This document shows positions 31,958 to 43,228 of a stretch of 64,000 bases of DNA, piece after piece. Source of the stretch: Aspidapion aeneum (lineage: Eukaryota > Arthropoda > Insecta > Coleoptera > Brentidae); the NCBI GenBank assembly GCA_963576565.1, contig OY755047.1, positions 26,109,171 through 26,173,170 of the forward strand, read 5' to 3'. The position numbers were made by a program, and so were the translations under genes. The notes below the pieces were generated by a model. The model was not told the DNA's origin. It ran no database searches and worked only from the letters and a program-made list of their open reading frames with translations. The stretch's first letter is position 1; each line of letters starts with the position of its first letter.

Positions 31958-31972
31958 AAATAGGTGTCTATT
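31958..31972. repeat. Target-site duplication of the Jockey insertion, left
   Basis: AAATAGGTGTCTATT occurs here and again at 32487-32501, exactly bracketing the truncated Jockey copy. The first AAA overlaps the end of the ribozyme array. Confidence 0.8.
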
Positions 31973-32486
31973 TTTTATGTTTTTATTTATCAAACACACT
32001 GTGTTTATTGTATTACAATCTAGTCAGTAAGACTAATTAGCAATTTTGTTTTAACTTAATTTACTAGAAAAGTCAGATTTAAACTTAGGGTTCACTCAAC
32101 AGTTATCCCCGCTTTGTTTGGTCTGTAACTCACAATTGTGTTGTGTTTATAGCATTATTTTGTTATTTATGTAATTCACTTAGTTTACTAGCTCAAACGG
32201 CTTCACTCTTTTTAGTATTCGAACTAGCATAGTATTGTCTAGAAGCTGAATTGCTTCCACATTCACATGCCGATGGAGTCTATCTTCATGGCTTTTTGCG
32301 TACTTTTTTATAGTCTCTATCTCGATGAAGGTCACTATTTCGAACGTACCAAGGTGCATTCACAATGTTTCTTAATACTTTATTTTGAAATCTCTGTAAA
32401 ACTAGAATGTTACTCTCTTTAGCACAACCCCATAGTTGAATACCATATGTCCATACTGGTTTCAGTATTTGTCTGTAAAGCAGTAG
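31973..32486 (-). mobile_element. 5'-truncated Jockey-type LINE insertion
   Basis: On the minus strand the insert begins LLYRQILKPVWTYGIQLWG, continues SNILVLQRFQNKVLRNIVN, APWYVRNSDLHRD, then after a frame change HEDRLHRHVNVEAIQLLDN and RILKRVKPFELVN with a stop. This is the classic C-terminus of Jockey-clade LINEs (KPIWTYGIQLWG, NAPWYVxN). A ~200-base 3' UTR ends in a short A-run abutting the duplication AAATAGGTGTCTATT; the same 15 bases flank the 5' truncation point. So it is a typical target-primed, 5'-truncated insertion, 0-12 bp from the end of the ribozyme array. Confidence 0.85.
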
Positions 32487-32522
32487 AAATAGGTGTCTAT
32501 TAAAACGATTATTTAGCCACAC

Positions 32523-33175
32523 TGCATCTTCTTAACTAATATTTTTTTGGAAAAAAGCAACAAGTTTTTTTTTATTACCTATAATGAATCACAAAATCAC
32601 CACGACAAATTTGTCATTTTTAAAATTCACAGTTTGTCGCCACGACGGGCACCGACCGGACAGTTCAGTGGATCCCCAGTTTCCACACTTATTGAAATAA
32701 AAATTACTCTCTACATAAGTAATATAAATTAGGTTAAAAATCCTTTGACATTTTAACGTTTAAAGTTGAGAAGTTAGTAGATGAAACTCGTATTTCACCA
32801 ATGAAACATTTTAGCGTAGTGGTTTTGAGATTTTTCATTAATTATTACTGACCATTTCTACGTTAATTAAAAAAAAATTTAGGGACATCCTAAAAGTGTA
32901 GAAATTTCAAAGCTTCGAAAGCCTGTATTTGTCAAGTTTAAATAAAAAATTTTATAAACCTAAAATCAGTTTCTATTAAATCTTGTTAATTTAGCAAAGT
33001 TAAACGAAATGAAATGAAAACATCTCTTCAAAATACTGAAACAATAAAACAGTATATTTCAATTAAGAGCTTTTTTTAATCCTTGGAAAAAAACATTCGC
33101 TGGCGATATATTCCTTTTTAATTTAGCCTAATGGATTTTTCCTTTTCTCAGCGACCGACGACAATACGGAAGCCG
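32523..33175. other. No recognised gene
   Basis: AT-rich sequence with a short GC-richer patch at 32640-32690. No coding signal or repeat boundary recognised. Confidence 0.4.
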
Positions 33176-34100
33176 GACCTTCATAAATCACAGCCCCTAA
33201 CCTTAAACTAGGCCATTACCCTGTATACTCAAGGCCTAAAAACTGATTTGAGGTTAAGAAAGATAACCACCATAAGGGGAAAATCACACTGCAAAATGCC
33301 AGTCGTAGAACGGATGTTGTATAGGGTCTGTTTTAAAAAAATATATTTTTTAGAATGAGTAGTAGAATCCCTTATAAATGATGAGTTTGGGGCTAAGGAA
33401 GATGGTCGCCATGTAAAGAAAAACAAACATGCCAATTGCCACTTGTTTATCGAATGTCGTACTGGGCTTTCCACAAAAAAAATATGTTTTTAGAATGGGT
33501 AGTACTAAAGAGCGGGATCAAATCCTTTATGATTCATAGCGCCAACCATAAATCACAGGCTTAAAGGTGACTAGAGGTTAAAGAAAATGGCCGTTATGAG
33601 AGGGAAACTGCCAATTGCCACAAGTTGAAAGGATATTGTACAGGGCCCTTTACAAGAAAATAATGTTTTTACAATGAGTAGTAGAAGCCTTAAAGAAGAT
33701 GGTCACCATGTAAAGAAAAACTGCAAATTGTCACGTGTTTGGCGAATGCCGCACAGGGTCTTCCACAAAAAAAATATGTTTTTGGAATGGGTAGTACTAG
33801 AGAAAGGGTTCCATCCCTTCATAAATCATAGCCAATACCTTTAAGGCCTAAAAACTGAATTAAGGTTGTGTAAAGAAAATGAAACTGCCAATTGATATTT
33901 GTTGTACGGATTTCATACAGGGTTTTTTACTAAAAAATTATTTGGAATGTATAGTACCCGGGAACAGAAACAACAAACTATACCTGGTCAAAAACGGAAT
34001 TTCAGGTGTAGAAAGATGGTCGCCATGTGAAAAATGTCGTACAGAGTCTAAAGGAAAGAATATTTTTTTTTTACATAGGTAGTATTAGTTAAACAGATGT
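33176..34100. repeat. Degenerate tandem array, ~150-300-bp units
   Basis: Blocks such as AATGGGTAGTACTA.AG, ATGGTCGCCATGTAAAGAAAAAC, CTGCCAATTG.CAC.TGTT and CATAAATCA.AGCC recur four to five times in the same order with many changes. The short frames here are repeat shadows. Confidence 0.7.
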
Positions 34101-34384
34101 CGTACAGAATCTAATTCAGACAAATATGAGATTTTTTAGTGGAGTCTCAATTGTTTATAAAATAAGTTGGTAAATTCAAAAACTTACGGATGATTGACAA
34201 TGCCTAATTTTTTTGACATGTATAATTTTTCCTGCGAAAATTCCCCACAAGGTGAGCCAAAAAAGGCAACTCAAAAATATGAAATAATGGCTAATTTTCG
34301 GACAGTCAAAAAAGCAAAAAAACGGAAGAAAAAAAGAGCAATAAATTATTATTGAACCACAATTTTTATAAACCCATTTGACAG
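34101..34384. other. No recognised gene
   Basis: Short AT-rich gap between the tandem array and a LINE fragment. Confidence 0.4.
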
Positions 34385-34565
34385 CTTTCTAAAATTTAGG
34401 CCCCATATTAATAACGGCACGGTTTTATGTAAGCTTAATTATGGAGATGTGGTTTATGGCCCTTGTTTGGATAGTAATGATTCTCGTCGAATACAAGTAG
34501 TGCAAAATGCTTGTCTTCGTCTTATATGCGGTATTAGTAGAGGAAAGTATACGAATTATGTGGCC
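34385..34565 (+). pseudogene. LINE RT C-terminal fragment
   Basis: The plus strand reads LINYGDVVYGPCLDSNDSR then RIQVVQNACLRLICGISRG, the post-RT segment of CR1/Jockey-type proteins (HxNYxDVVYGxxL...RIQxxQNxxLRxI). It is only ~60 codons long and no other RT motifs flank it. Confidence 0.65.
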
Positions 34566-35090
34566 CCAGGATCAAATGTTAAGTAATGTTCATACTGAAT
34601 AAAACAATTATTTATTATTCACCTGTTTAAGGTTGGAGGCCTTTGATTTACAACGGCCACGCCGAGAATCGAGAGACCGATCGGATGAATTCATTAGTTA
34701 GGTAGATGAAAAATGTATGATTTTCAACAAGTATACCTGCCGACGAGTTGCGATAGAAAAACTTCAAACGTTAGGAAAACATGGCATGTGATTCTTTAAT
34801 GAAGATATTTGCCATCAACCCGGCAGCCTTTGTGGTTCAACCAGGGGTCTAGAGTGACTTCAGTTTAGTCGTAACACCACCAAACGACTTATTTCGTATG
34901 CATTCGCTGATTTTCACGGGTAGAGAGCCACAAAACTCTCTGTTGACCTCAATATGGCGTGAGAGAAAAAAACGCCATTAGCTAAATACTTCTTGTAAGC
35001 CTACACACTAAAAAATAAACCGACCGAATTCTTTACTAATTTTAATTTTCTATAATGTATTATCATCAAAGGCAATCACTCCATATCGAG
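34566..35090. other. No recognised gene
   Basis: AT-rich sequence between two LINE remnants, with no repeat boundary or coding signal seen. Confidence 0.4.
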
Positions 35091-35099
35091 TATGATTAT

Positions 35100-36026
35100 T
35101 ATCTATTCATCATTGTCGTTATGCGCTCCTTCCTTGATGGCTGTATAAGCCAATTCTGGCACACCCAGTTTATGTTTCTCTCTCGATTTTCTCGTTCCTT
35201 TCTGCGGTCTCTCATCTGCATCCTTAGCCTCCGTCGCGTCGCTCATGTTCAAATCTTTGTGATGCTTCATGGACCAGGCAGCGCCAAGGTTCTCTATCAT
35301 TTGCCACCCTAAATTGTTGGTGTTTATCTGGGATTTTATCATTTTGCTCTTGAGAAGGTCCTTGTATCTTTTCAGTTGTCCTCCCTGATTTCTTCTTCCC
35401 TCCATCCGTTCTCCATAGAATATCTGCTTTGGAAGAAGTGACTAAGGCATGCGAATAACGTGGCCTGTCCATCGAAGCCAATGCTTGAAAATAAGGGTTT
35501 CTATACTAGTTCTTCCTGCTTCTTCCAATACATTTATATTTATACGCCGATCCTGCCATTTGATTCTCAAGATCTTGTAAGGCAGTATTGGTAATATATT
35601 TCTAGTTTTTTCGGTGGGTAGTCCATGTTTCGCCACCATACGTGAGAGTCGGCATTATGACGGCATTATAAACGAGAAGTTTGGTGTCAGCGATGGCTTC
35701 CAAGGTGTGAGTGGTGCTCTACATTCTGTAAGAGTGGTTAATTTCAAGACCGATGCTTTTGTATGCTTGGTTGAACGCATTGACGGTTGCCTGTAGACCT
35801 TCCTCTGTATCGAAAGATACGACGATATCATCAGCATACTACAGATCGATTATCGTTGTTTTACGAACTTTTGTTTTAGCATGCAGTCTATTTAAATTAA
35901 ATAAGGGTTCGTCGAATCTGTACAGGATTTCCACACCGTGTGACAAACATTCCTCCACAAGGTAAAGCACGGCACCTACAAATATTCAAATTAAAGTGGG
36001 TGCAATCACGCAGCCTTGCTTGAAAC
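35100..36026 (-). pseudogene. Non-LTR retrotransposon RT, decayed
   Basis: Minus strand, in order: GFKQGCVIAPTL, FVGAVLYLVEEC, then FDEPLFNLNRL and KTKVRKTT, the catalytic box YADDIVVSFDTEEGLQATV, YKSIGLEI, a segment YGGETWTT, RWTGHVIRMP, LKRYKDLLKSKM and a C-terminal EPWRCLVHEA. This is an RT palm plus the C-terminal domain of an RTE-like or related LINE. Several stops and frameshifts (for example TAG before YADD) make it non-functional. It is truncated upstream at the (AGT)n run. Confidence 0.8.
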
Positions 36027-36027
36027 C

Positions 36028-36028
36028 T

Positions 36029-36064
<36 letters not shown>

Positions 36065-36069
36065 CTACT
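36028..36069. repeat. (AGT)n microsatellite
   Basis: About thirteen AGT triplets in a row, between the LINE fragment and a SINE-like block. Likely the variable tail of one of those elements. Confidence 0.9.
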
Positions 36070-36430
36070 GGTGGGAAGACCATTTTTGGTCTAGCGACTA
36101 GGCACATGGCGCGCCCTTTTCGCAAATCCCGATTTGTCCGTACACCATATACCAAACTGATGCATGTGCCCCTTACGATGCAAGTTTTCTTTCTCTAAGA
36201 GGACTTAATTTTTCCTGGCACCTCTTTGTCGAGGGTAGGGATCTTTACACTGCGTAGCAAGTATACACAGTGGACCCACGCTTTCACACCCCTTCCGAAA
36301 GGCGGTCCTGCAACATGTTAGACTTTCATCTATCTTACATCGCTAGACGATAGACTTTTCAGCGCAACAGTCCTGGACGTCGTGAGTTGACTGTAGGAGA
36401 GTTATGCTGGCGCCATCCTGGTACCGACTA
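36070..36430 (-). mobile_element. SINE copy, diverged, minus strand
   Basis: The complement carries ATGGCGCCAGCATAA, GTGTAAAGATCCCTACCCTC, GACAAAGAGGTGCCAGGAAA, and AGTCCTCTTAGAGAAAGAAA, the same ordered blocks as in the SINE at 6600-6760. Roughly 150 bases of extra sequence split the match. The AGT run abuts its 3' end, matching the CATGTAGTATGAATG tail of the other copies. Confidence 0.5.
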
Positions 36431-37320
36431 TATAGCACTTATTGCAGGGTTATTATTCCTGGTTCATCGGCTGCCTGCGTGTCGGCTCGTGGACTACACC
36501 TGCGTATATACCTGCAAATGCTTTTTATCTGAAAAGGCGCACCGGGTCCATCGTTGCTTAGGACAGTTGCACTCATGTTATTTATAATGCACCGTCTACT
36601 GAACAGTATCGAAGTCCAAGCGAAACCGCAAGTGATAAGTAAATAACTATGCAAATGTTCGATGTCAAAGTTATCACACGGGAACGACATTTGGGTAATC
36701 AATTACATGTTACTTGTGCCATTCTAAATATTTCTTAGGTGTTTATACCTTGATTCAGGAAAAGAATTCTCTGCGAATTTGAGAGAGCGAATAACAGCAA
36801 ATATAGAGCCATATTAATTACCCCGGAAGTCCCGGAGCTGTTGGTGACGTTAAATAATTTGCACCGTTCTACAGCTAGCGCTATGATTTACCATCTGGAC
36901 AAAAAGGACCTGTATTTATTTGAGTGCCTTTTAACAGATTTATTTCATTTTACGGCATCCATCAACAGCGAATGTTCTTCCAAACCAACGCTGAAAAATT
37001 ATCACTGATATAAAAATTCACACTACACACAACGCATAATTTTTGTGTCCACAGTGCTAAATTTAACGAAATAAGCTTGGTTAGGTTTAGAATACTTTTT
37101 TCCAGTGATCTCTTTATACTAAACTGGAGAGGCCTTCACGCCAGTGTTTATTTTGGATATTTTTTGTATAGAGAGTACGTTACGCAGAAAATGCTACGTT
37201 TTCTTTCCTTTTCTAATTCTACTTACTACTATGTCGGTTTAGAACGTTTTTCTACGTTGCCCGACGCCTATTCTCCACCTCCTTCGATCCTTACAATCAT
37301 CCTGTCAGATTTTTTTGACT
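36431..37320. other. No recognised gene
   Basis: Moderate-GC sequence with overlapping short frames on both strands at 36387-36702. None resembles a known protein and they shadow each other. Confidence 0.4.
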
Positions 37321-37322
37321 CA

Positions 37323-37748
37323 TTAGTTTAGGACGCCTTCTTTTTCTAGGACCTGCTTTGGTAATCTTTCGTCGTTTATCCGTTGTACATGGCCGTACCA
37401 TATCAGTTGCCTTTTAGTGATGTTATCCGTTATGCTTCCCTCGATTTCCATTCTTTCTTTTATGATCTCATTTCTTATGTGATCTATTCTAGATATTCTC
37501 ATTGATCTTCTTATTGCATCCATTTCGACACTTTCCATTTTTGTTTTGTATTTTTCTGTTACGCGACAAGTCTCTATTCCATACAACAGCGTGCTTTTGA
37601 CAATTGTTTCATATATGTTAAATTTTACATTCTTTTTTATCTCTCTGCTCCATAAAATACTGTTAAGACATCCAATAATTTTTTTTGCTTTTACTATTCT
37701 TTTTTCCAATTCTCTACAGTCGGAGCAAAATCTATGAATTTCTGACAC
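37323..37748 (-). pseudogene. LINE C-terminal fragment, 141 codons
   Basis: The frame reads KIIGCLNSILWSREIKKN, KFNIYETIVKSTLLYGIET, MESVEMDAIRRSMRISRID and ITKRQLIWYGHVQRINDER, then LPKQVLEKEG. This is the domain after RT in a very widespread insect LINE group (IYxTIVKSxxxYGxE, EMDxxRRSxxISRxDxIRN, QLxWYGHVxRM). A frame change near 37345 separates the basic RKRRRPKL tail. No RT palm is attached, so it is a 5'-truncated relic, though this part is still open. Confidence 0.8.
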
Positions 37749-37839
37749 CAGCTTTTCAAGACTACAAAATTAATTCTTACATGCGGCAGGCAACATGATA
37801 AGAAAAACACACTGACAATCGCACAAAACACTTACATTT

Positions 37840-38820
37840 TTATTAAAACACTGAATAATGATGAAATTTCAAACAATACTGAACGAAAATACCCAGACAG
37901 ATTAAATGTGACAGTTTGATCTACAAAAAAATCCATTCCTAAAAAAATATCTCAAAATGGATTGTTGTCCATTATGAATTTTTTTAACGGATAAACAGCA
38001 AATACGCTACTCTTTATGTTAAGGTTCCCAGTAAATCAGGTATTGGCTGCGTTGAGAGTTAACCATCCTAACCACTAAACATGTTTTTCTTCAGCGCTAA
38101 GATTCTAAATACAGTGAAATAATAACTTGTAGATAGTATGCCGGGCTAAGCCTTTCGAAGAATAATGCAATTTTAAACAATACTAAACAAAAATACCGTA
38201 AAAGTTGAAAGATTATTCAGACAAAAAATTCCTTCATAAAAAATAACTCAAACCGAATTTCTGTTTATATAGAAATTCAGTTTGTTCTCCACTACACAAC
38301 TGGTGTTGTCCATTATAAATTTATTTCATTGAGGATTAACCATCATAAAACCCAATTTTCATTAGTGGTTCACTGAATAGTGCGTTACGATGTTGAGTTT
38401 TAAAATACAGCTGAATAATTTGTAGATAGATAGTGTGCCGGGTTAAGTCTTTGCAAGAATAATGAAGTTTCAAACAAAACTAAATAAAAAAACAGATTGA
38501 AAGTTTGGAAGTTTGATCTGCAAAAAAATCCCTTTCTAAAAAATGCCCTAAAATGAGTGAAACTTTATACAGAAATGCAACTTTTCATTTCTCGCTCGAT
38601 AAACAACAAATATATTTCCTTTTACATGGAGGTTATCCAGTACAAGAGGTAGAAGATGCGTTAATTGTTAACCATCTTAAAATCCAATTTTCATTAGTGA
38701 ATGGTTTAACAAATATTCCACACGAAACATATCTTCTTATAATACTGAATTTCGAAATCCAGCTGACTAATAATTTGAAGATTTTTTAAACAATACTGAA
38801 CAAAAATACCGTAAATGATT
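37840..38820. repeat. ~300-bp tandem array, left part
   Basis: Three diverged units share AATTTCAAACAATACT.AAC.AAAATACC, TTTGATCT.CAAAAAAAT, TTGTCCATTATGAATTT and CAATTTTCATTAGTG. The units start near 37850, 38160 and 38450. The array is continued at 40276 on the far side of an inserted element. Confidence 0.7.
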
Positions 38821-39141
38821 ACGCCTTATATATAAACTCGCGGCTACAGGCCAAAATGCACTCTGGCTCCTTCGATTTCGCGGGTTAATTTTTATTTTTA
38901 AAATTCGTAGGGATCCAGGTCTTTTTGAGGTTTAGGATTTATGGAAAATTTTTAAAAAATTAACAAAATGTGAAATGTTTAAGCTATTAGCTGAACTAAA
39001 AAAAAGATTTTGGGAAACACAAAAATAACAAGTGGGCAGATGCAAAAATAAATTATTCTTCTAGGTATTCACTCTTATAGGTTTTTATTATTTTGCGATA
39101 TTAAAAAAAGCATCCTTAAAAACAGCAACTGTTTGACTAAG

Positions 39142-39411
39142 GGGTCTCTTTCTAACATATTTTTTCAAAAAAAAAACTTCCCTGACTTCTTTCGCGGGAT
39201 CCTAGCGGGTGTGAAACAAAACTGAACCGAACCGAACTTAACCGAATCGAAGTATCGGTTTAGTTCGGTTTGGTTTCACAACCTCTGGGATGCCGGTTCG
39301 GTTCAGTTCCGTTCCGTTCGGTTCGGTTCGGTTTTGTTTCACACCCCCTAGGTTCCCGCGAAAGAAGTCAGGGAAGTTTTTTTTTTGAAAAAATATGTTA
39401 GAAAGAGACCC
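39142..39411. mobile_element. Fold-back element with ~97-bp arms
   Basis: 39142-39240 (GGGTCTCTTTCTAACATATT through the AAACTTCCCTGACTTCTTTC block to GTGAAACAAAACTGAACC) is almost the perfect reverse complement of 39313-39411. The inner ends consist of (GAACC)n-type sequence, and the ~70-bp centre is also GGTTC/GAACC-rich. It would form a long hairpin in single-stranded DNA or RNA. No coding capacity. Confidence 0.8.
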
Positions 39412-39417
39412 TATTTC

Positions 39418-39605
39418 ATTACTAGCGCTATTTTGATACTAGCGCTATTTCGTCACGCGCTATTTTGATACTGGCGCTATTTTAAAACAGTGCTATTTTA
39501 AAACAGCGCTATTTTGTTACGCGCTATTTTAAAACAGCGCTCAAACAATACCGATATTTTGAACGAAGCTATTTTGAACAGCACTATTTCGAACCAGAGC
39601 CATTT
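39418..39605. repeat. GCGCTATTTT degenerate short tandem repeats
   Basis: The word GCGCTATTTTGATAC / GCGCTATTTTAAAACA recurs about ten times with a ~15-20-bp period directly after the fold-back element. Confidence 0.8.
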
Positions 39606-40275
39606 TTGTAGTCATTTAATGCTAAAAATCGTAAAAAAATTGTCACAACCTAGTTTTCTTTCTGATGGCCGACCACTGGTAGCGCATAATTCTAAAAACC
39701 TACTAGTCTGAATATTTTTTTCAAAACCAGTAGTCGGCCCCCTTCAACTACAATACTTTCAGAGCAGACTGACTTCAGGATTTGTTTGACCAATGTTTAG
39801 CCATAGTGTTTCATTTCCTGGGTTTATACAGATAAAAATAAAAATAAATATTAAAATACAAATAAAAATAAATATTTTTAATTTTGCGCATGTGTGAAAC
39901 CGCACCACCAAGTATATATTTGTTTAAATTAATTTTGTTTGAGAAATACTATTAGGTGGCCGACTACTGGCGCATTTACCCTAGTCATTTATTTAAATGA
40001 GCTCTTAAATTAGACTTGGAAGAAAAACTGATCAAGTGAGTGCACTAGGTACATTCCATATTTTTAGGGCGATGTATTTTTATATGAATTGAAACAATAC
40101 ACAAACTAAATTTGACCGAACTAACGACACGACAAATATTTTTAATACTAATTTTCAAAACTCGAAATGACTTCAAACACTTCCAGGCTATTTAAACAAA
40201 AACAAACAATTAAAACATAACCTCGAAATCGAAGGAGCCAGAGTGCATTTTCGTCTGTAGCCGCGAGTTTATATA

Positions 40276-40560
40276 TAAATGCAGTTGTCCATTATAAATT
40301 TCTTTCTCAAGGATAAACAGAAACTATGCTGCCTTTTATCTTAAAATACAATTTTCATTAGTGGATGGTGTAACGAATAGTCTACATAAAACACGTTCTA
40401 AATACAACGCTTAGTTTCGAAATACAACTGGGCTCTCTTTCTAAAAAGAATCAAATTTCAAACAATGTTAAATGAAAATACCAAGACAGTTTAAAAGTTT
40501 GATAGTTTCGACTGCCATAAAATTTCTTCTTAACAAGCCACATTATATCGCATCCTCAGA
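40276..40560. repeat. ~300-bp tandem array, right part
   Basis: Continuation of the array at 37840-38820: TTGTCCATTATAAATTT, GGATAAACAGAAA, CAATTTTCATTAGTGGATGG and AATTTCAAACAATGTTAAA in the same order. A further diverged piece lies near 41300-41370. Confidence 0.65.
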
Positions 40561-41856
40561 ACGAAAACGCACTATTTAAAAAAAATTGTTTGATTTTTAA
40601 ATTCACGGGTACTAAATTTCACGTTTGTTAGTATTATTTGGCTTAAAAATTCCGCTGATTGACGTTCACGTGTCTTGATGGCGGGTAAAAACGCAATAAA
40701 CGTTGATCTGGCCTGAAAGGCAGAAGAACTGTCGTAGGTCACGGACTAGTTTGTTTCTTTTTATTCGATCTTTCATTGAATGATATGTATAGCAGTTTAT
40801 TTTGCCTGCCCTTGTTCTGGTTTCTCTCGTATCTCGATAGATGGCACTTCTTGCGACAGTTTTCTCACTATTTACATATGATTAGAGACAAAACCGTCTA
40901 ATTACCTTCGCAAGAGTGTCACATTGACCAAGCAGTGTTCTGAGGAGTCCTATAAGGACGAAACAGTTAACTGTCAACACTTATTAGGTGTCCATTAGAT
41001 CTTGGACCCCCGTGAGGTTAAGCTTTCAAGCTACCCACGGAAAAATATGTGAATATACGAAACGTGATATTTAAAAAAAAATATTTTTGGAAATTCGCAA
41101 AAAACTTTTGCACTTACTATAAGAAGCTGTGGTAATTTAGAACTTTAAATACATTTTTTTATTGTAATTAAGTTTTGACTTCCTTCGACTACATATCGAT
41201 AGTGAGTGACAAACTGCATCATCTTATTGTAAAAACAGAAAATCTTAAAATTTTGAGATGTGTCACTTTCGTTCTAAGGGTACGATATATTGATATAGTT
41301 ATGGCGTTGTCCATTATGAATTTCTTTCTCAAAGATACAACCGCAAATATACTATCATTTACGTGGAAATTCGTCAGTATTTGATGAGTTGGTCGTGTGC
41401 TCTGAGGATGAACAAATTTGTCTGCACATGCAAGACATAATTCAACCAATCATCCTTTTAGTTTGTTAGCGTGAAGTCAATACTTTTTGAATAGTTAGGG
41501 GCATATGCTTTGTATGAAAATGTGAACCAAAAAGCATAAATAGTGGACAAGGTTTGTCATATTTTCTTTTAATATTTAATGACTATAAATGATTCCACTA
41601 TAATATGGACTACTTTCCAAAATTGTTATTGAAAGGGACCAAAAACAAGGCTATTAATTTACATGATAATGTTAAACTATTAAACCCTGGATAGCACGAA
41701 ATACTTTTCCATTAAAATGGAAGAACAGCGAAATTTGGCTTAACGCCGCCATTTTCTGAATAACTAAAGGCATTTTAAAGGCTAATTTTGGGAAAACTAA
41801 TTTCGGCGGAACGTTTATCCAATAATAGTAACAAGCTAATAGAGACACTTACTACA
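40561..41856. other. No recognised gene
   Basis: AT-rich sequence with a diverged piece of the 300-bp repeat near 41300. Two overlapping frames on opposite strands (41175-41449) have no recognisable similarity. Confidence 0.4.
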
Positions 41857-42146
41857 CAGTGGTGGATCTAGGAGGGGCAGGGGGCGCTATTTGCATGAGC
41901 TTTCTATTGGTGATTCTTCTTAGGATTTTACTTCCACTTTAAATAATATTTCGAGGCCTATAGTAAGTTGTTCTTGTACCAAGTGCGTATATAGAAAAAA
42001 GGTTCGGGGTGGGCCCGAGACAGTTTTGGGGGGCCCGAGACCTCATGAGGCTGTATTTTAAGCTATTTTATTTTTGTATTCATGAAATATGTGAAAAATA
42101 TCCAAAAAAATCTTAGCCCCCCAGCCCCCTCGTATATACGCCACTG
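41857..42146. mobile_element. MITE with CAGTGG termini
   Basis: The ends CAGTGGTGGATCTAGGAGGG and, in complement, CAGTGGCGTATATACGAGGG align with a few mismatches, enclosing 290 bp with G- and C-runs. It belongs to the same end type as 22376-22549. No coding capacity; target duplication unclear. Confidence 0.6.
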
Positions 42147-42790
42147 TCTTGTACTAAACTACGTATTTCGAAGCAATCCTGATTTATTAATTAATTAATA
42201 CACTTGTATGAAAATATATCTTACCAACAAAAAACGAATTAAAAGTTAACCATACACTTTTTTAAAGTTTAAAAACCCTGTATATACAGAATCGGCCATG
42301 TAACCATAGCCAACTTTGTTATTTCTTTTGGCCGCCATTAGATAGAGCTTAAATAAAGCTTTTTAACCATTCAATAACTGACAAGTCTATTATTGGATCA
42401 TTGAAAATATAAATTTATTAACAAAACAGTGTTTCGCTTAGCTGGCTTTGAAACAAATGTCGTATTTATGTTTGTTGTCATATTAATATACATAACCATT
42501 TAACAAAATATTGCAAATTATTTTATTTATCTATAGAGACGTTTATTTTTAAATTAAATCTTAATACCTCTGGCCAAACAATAATAAAATTTGTTAAAAT
42601 GTATCTTTTGTTTATGATACTATAGTTAACAACTAAAACATTATTTATGATTATCTTAAAACCAAGACCAAAGACTAAAAACGATGACAAAGCATTAAAA
42701 TAAATTAAACTTATTAAATTTGTTTACACGATGGTATTTTTAATTTCGATAAAGCATCTGATTAGGCTTGACATAGCGTACCTTTCTGAT
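42147..42790. other. No recognised gene
   Basis: Very AT-rich sequence without a coding signal. Confidence 0.4.
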
Positions 42791-43228
42791 TTACATAAAT
42801 GACCTCATAGATAAAACAGTAAATCCACTTTATTGATTTGCAGATGATGGCAATGTAGTCTCCTCACTCATACCACCCACATGTCTCTCCGCACGTGAAT
42901 TTCATCATCTTAGACTAACTTAAATATCGCAGATAAATAACGACCTGGAGATAATAGAGGACTGGGGCAACAAAAACCTTGTACAGTTCAACGCGCAGAA
43001 AACCCAAGCAGCCCTGTTTTCAAAAATGACCAGCACCGGTGAGCCAAACATCATGCTATCTGGAAGTGCTGTCACATTGCAGAGCCAGTTGAAAATTTTA
43101 GGAGTCACTGCAGAGACCAACATGTCTTGGCACAGTCACGTGGCAGATATAGCTAAAAGGGCGTCCCAAAAGCTTGGGGTGCTATTTCGTACAAGACATC
43201 TGTATACACCAAGCCAACTGCTGGACCG
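42791..43228 (+). pseudogene. LINE RT fragment (FADD box onward)
   Basis: Across frame changes the plus strand shows FADDGNVVSSL, NDLEIIEDWGNKNLVQFN, AQKTQAALFSK, then LKILGVTAETNMSWHSHV and ADIAKRASQKLGVLFR and LYTPSQLL. This is RT motif C followed by the W-N-KTQ and LGxxxxxxxxWxxHV elements found in CR1/Jockey LINEs. The frame is lost at ~43228. Confidence 0.75.

Larger units (their letters stand above)
30662..31960 (+). mobile_element. Retrozyme-like array: 4.7 x 274-bp units with hammerheads
   Basis: Four complete 274-bp units (starting 30662, 30936, 31210, 31484) and a 203-bp partial one (31758-31960) are near-identical head-to-tail copies. At each internal junction lies a hammerhead ribozyme fold whose predicted cleavage site is the unit boundary. 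A transcript of the array would therefore cut itself into 274-base monomers. This is the structure of animal retrozymes: short non-autonomous retroelements found as small tandem arrays whose self-cleaved, circularised RNAs are thought to be copied by Penelope-like or other reverse transcriptases. The 62-codon frame present in every unit arises from the repeat and ends inside it; no protein is suggested. The array has very few differences among units, so it is young. Confidence 0.85.
38827..40275. mobile_element. 1.45-kb element with ~60-bp terminal inverted repeats
   Basis: Left end 38827-38890 (TATATAAACTCGCGGCTACA, then AAAATGCACTCTGGCTCCTT and CGATTTCG) is the reverse complement of 40217-40275 with few changes. 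The ends separate two parts of the ~300-bp tandem array, so the element was inserted there. It has no recognisable transposase and contains a nested fold-back (39142-39411) and a short degenerate repeat cluster (39420-39600). Superfamily unknown. Confidence 0.7.

Noticed and set aside
30662..31960. CRISPR array
   Set aside because: The whole 274-bp unit repeats without variable spacers, and the genome is eukaryotic.
37546..37737. Plus-strand frame overlapping the LINE fragment
   Set aside because: Shadow of the minus-strand LINE reading frame.
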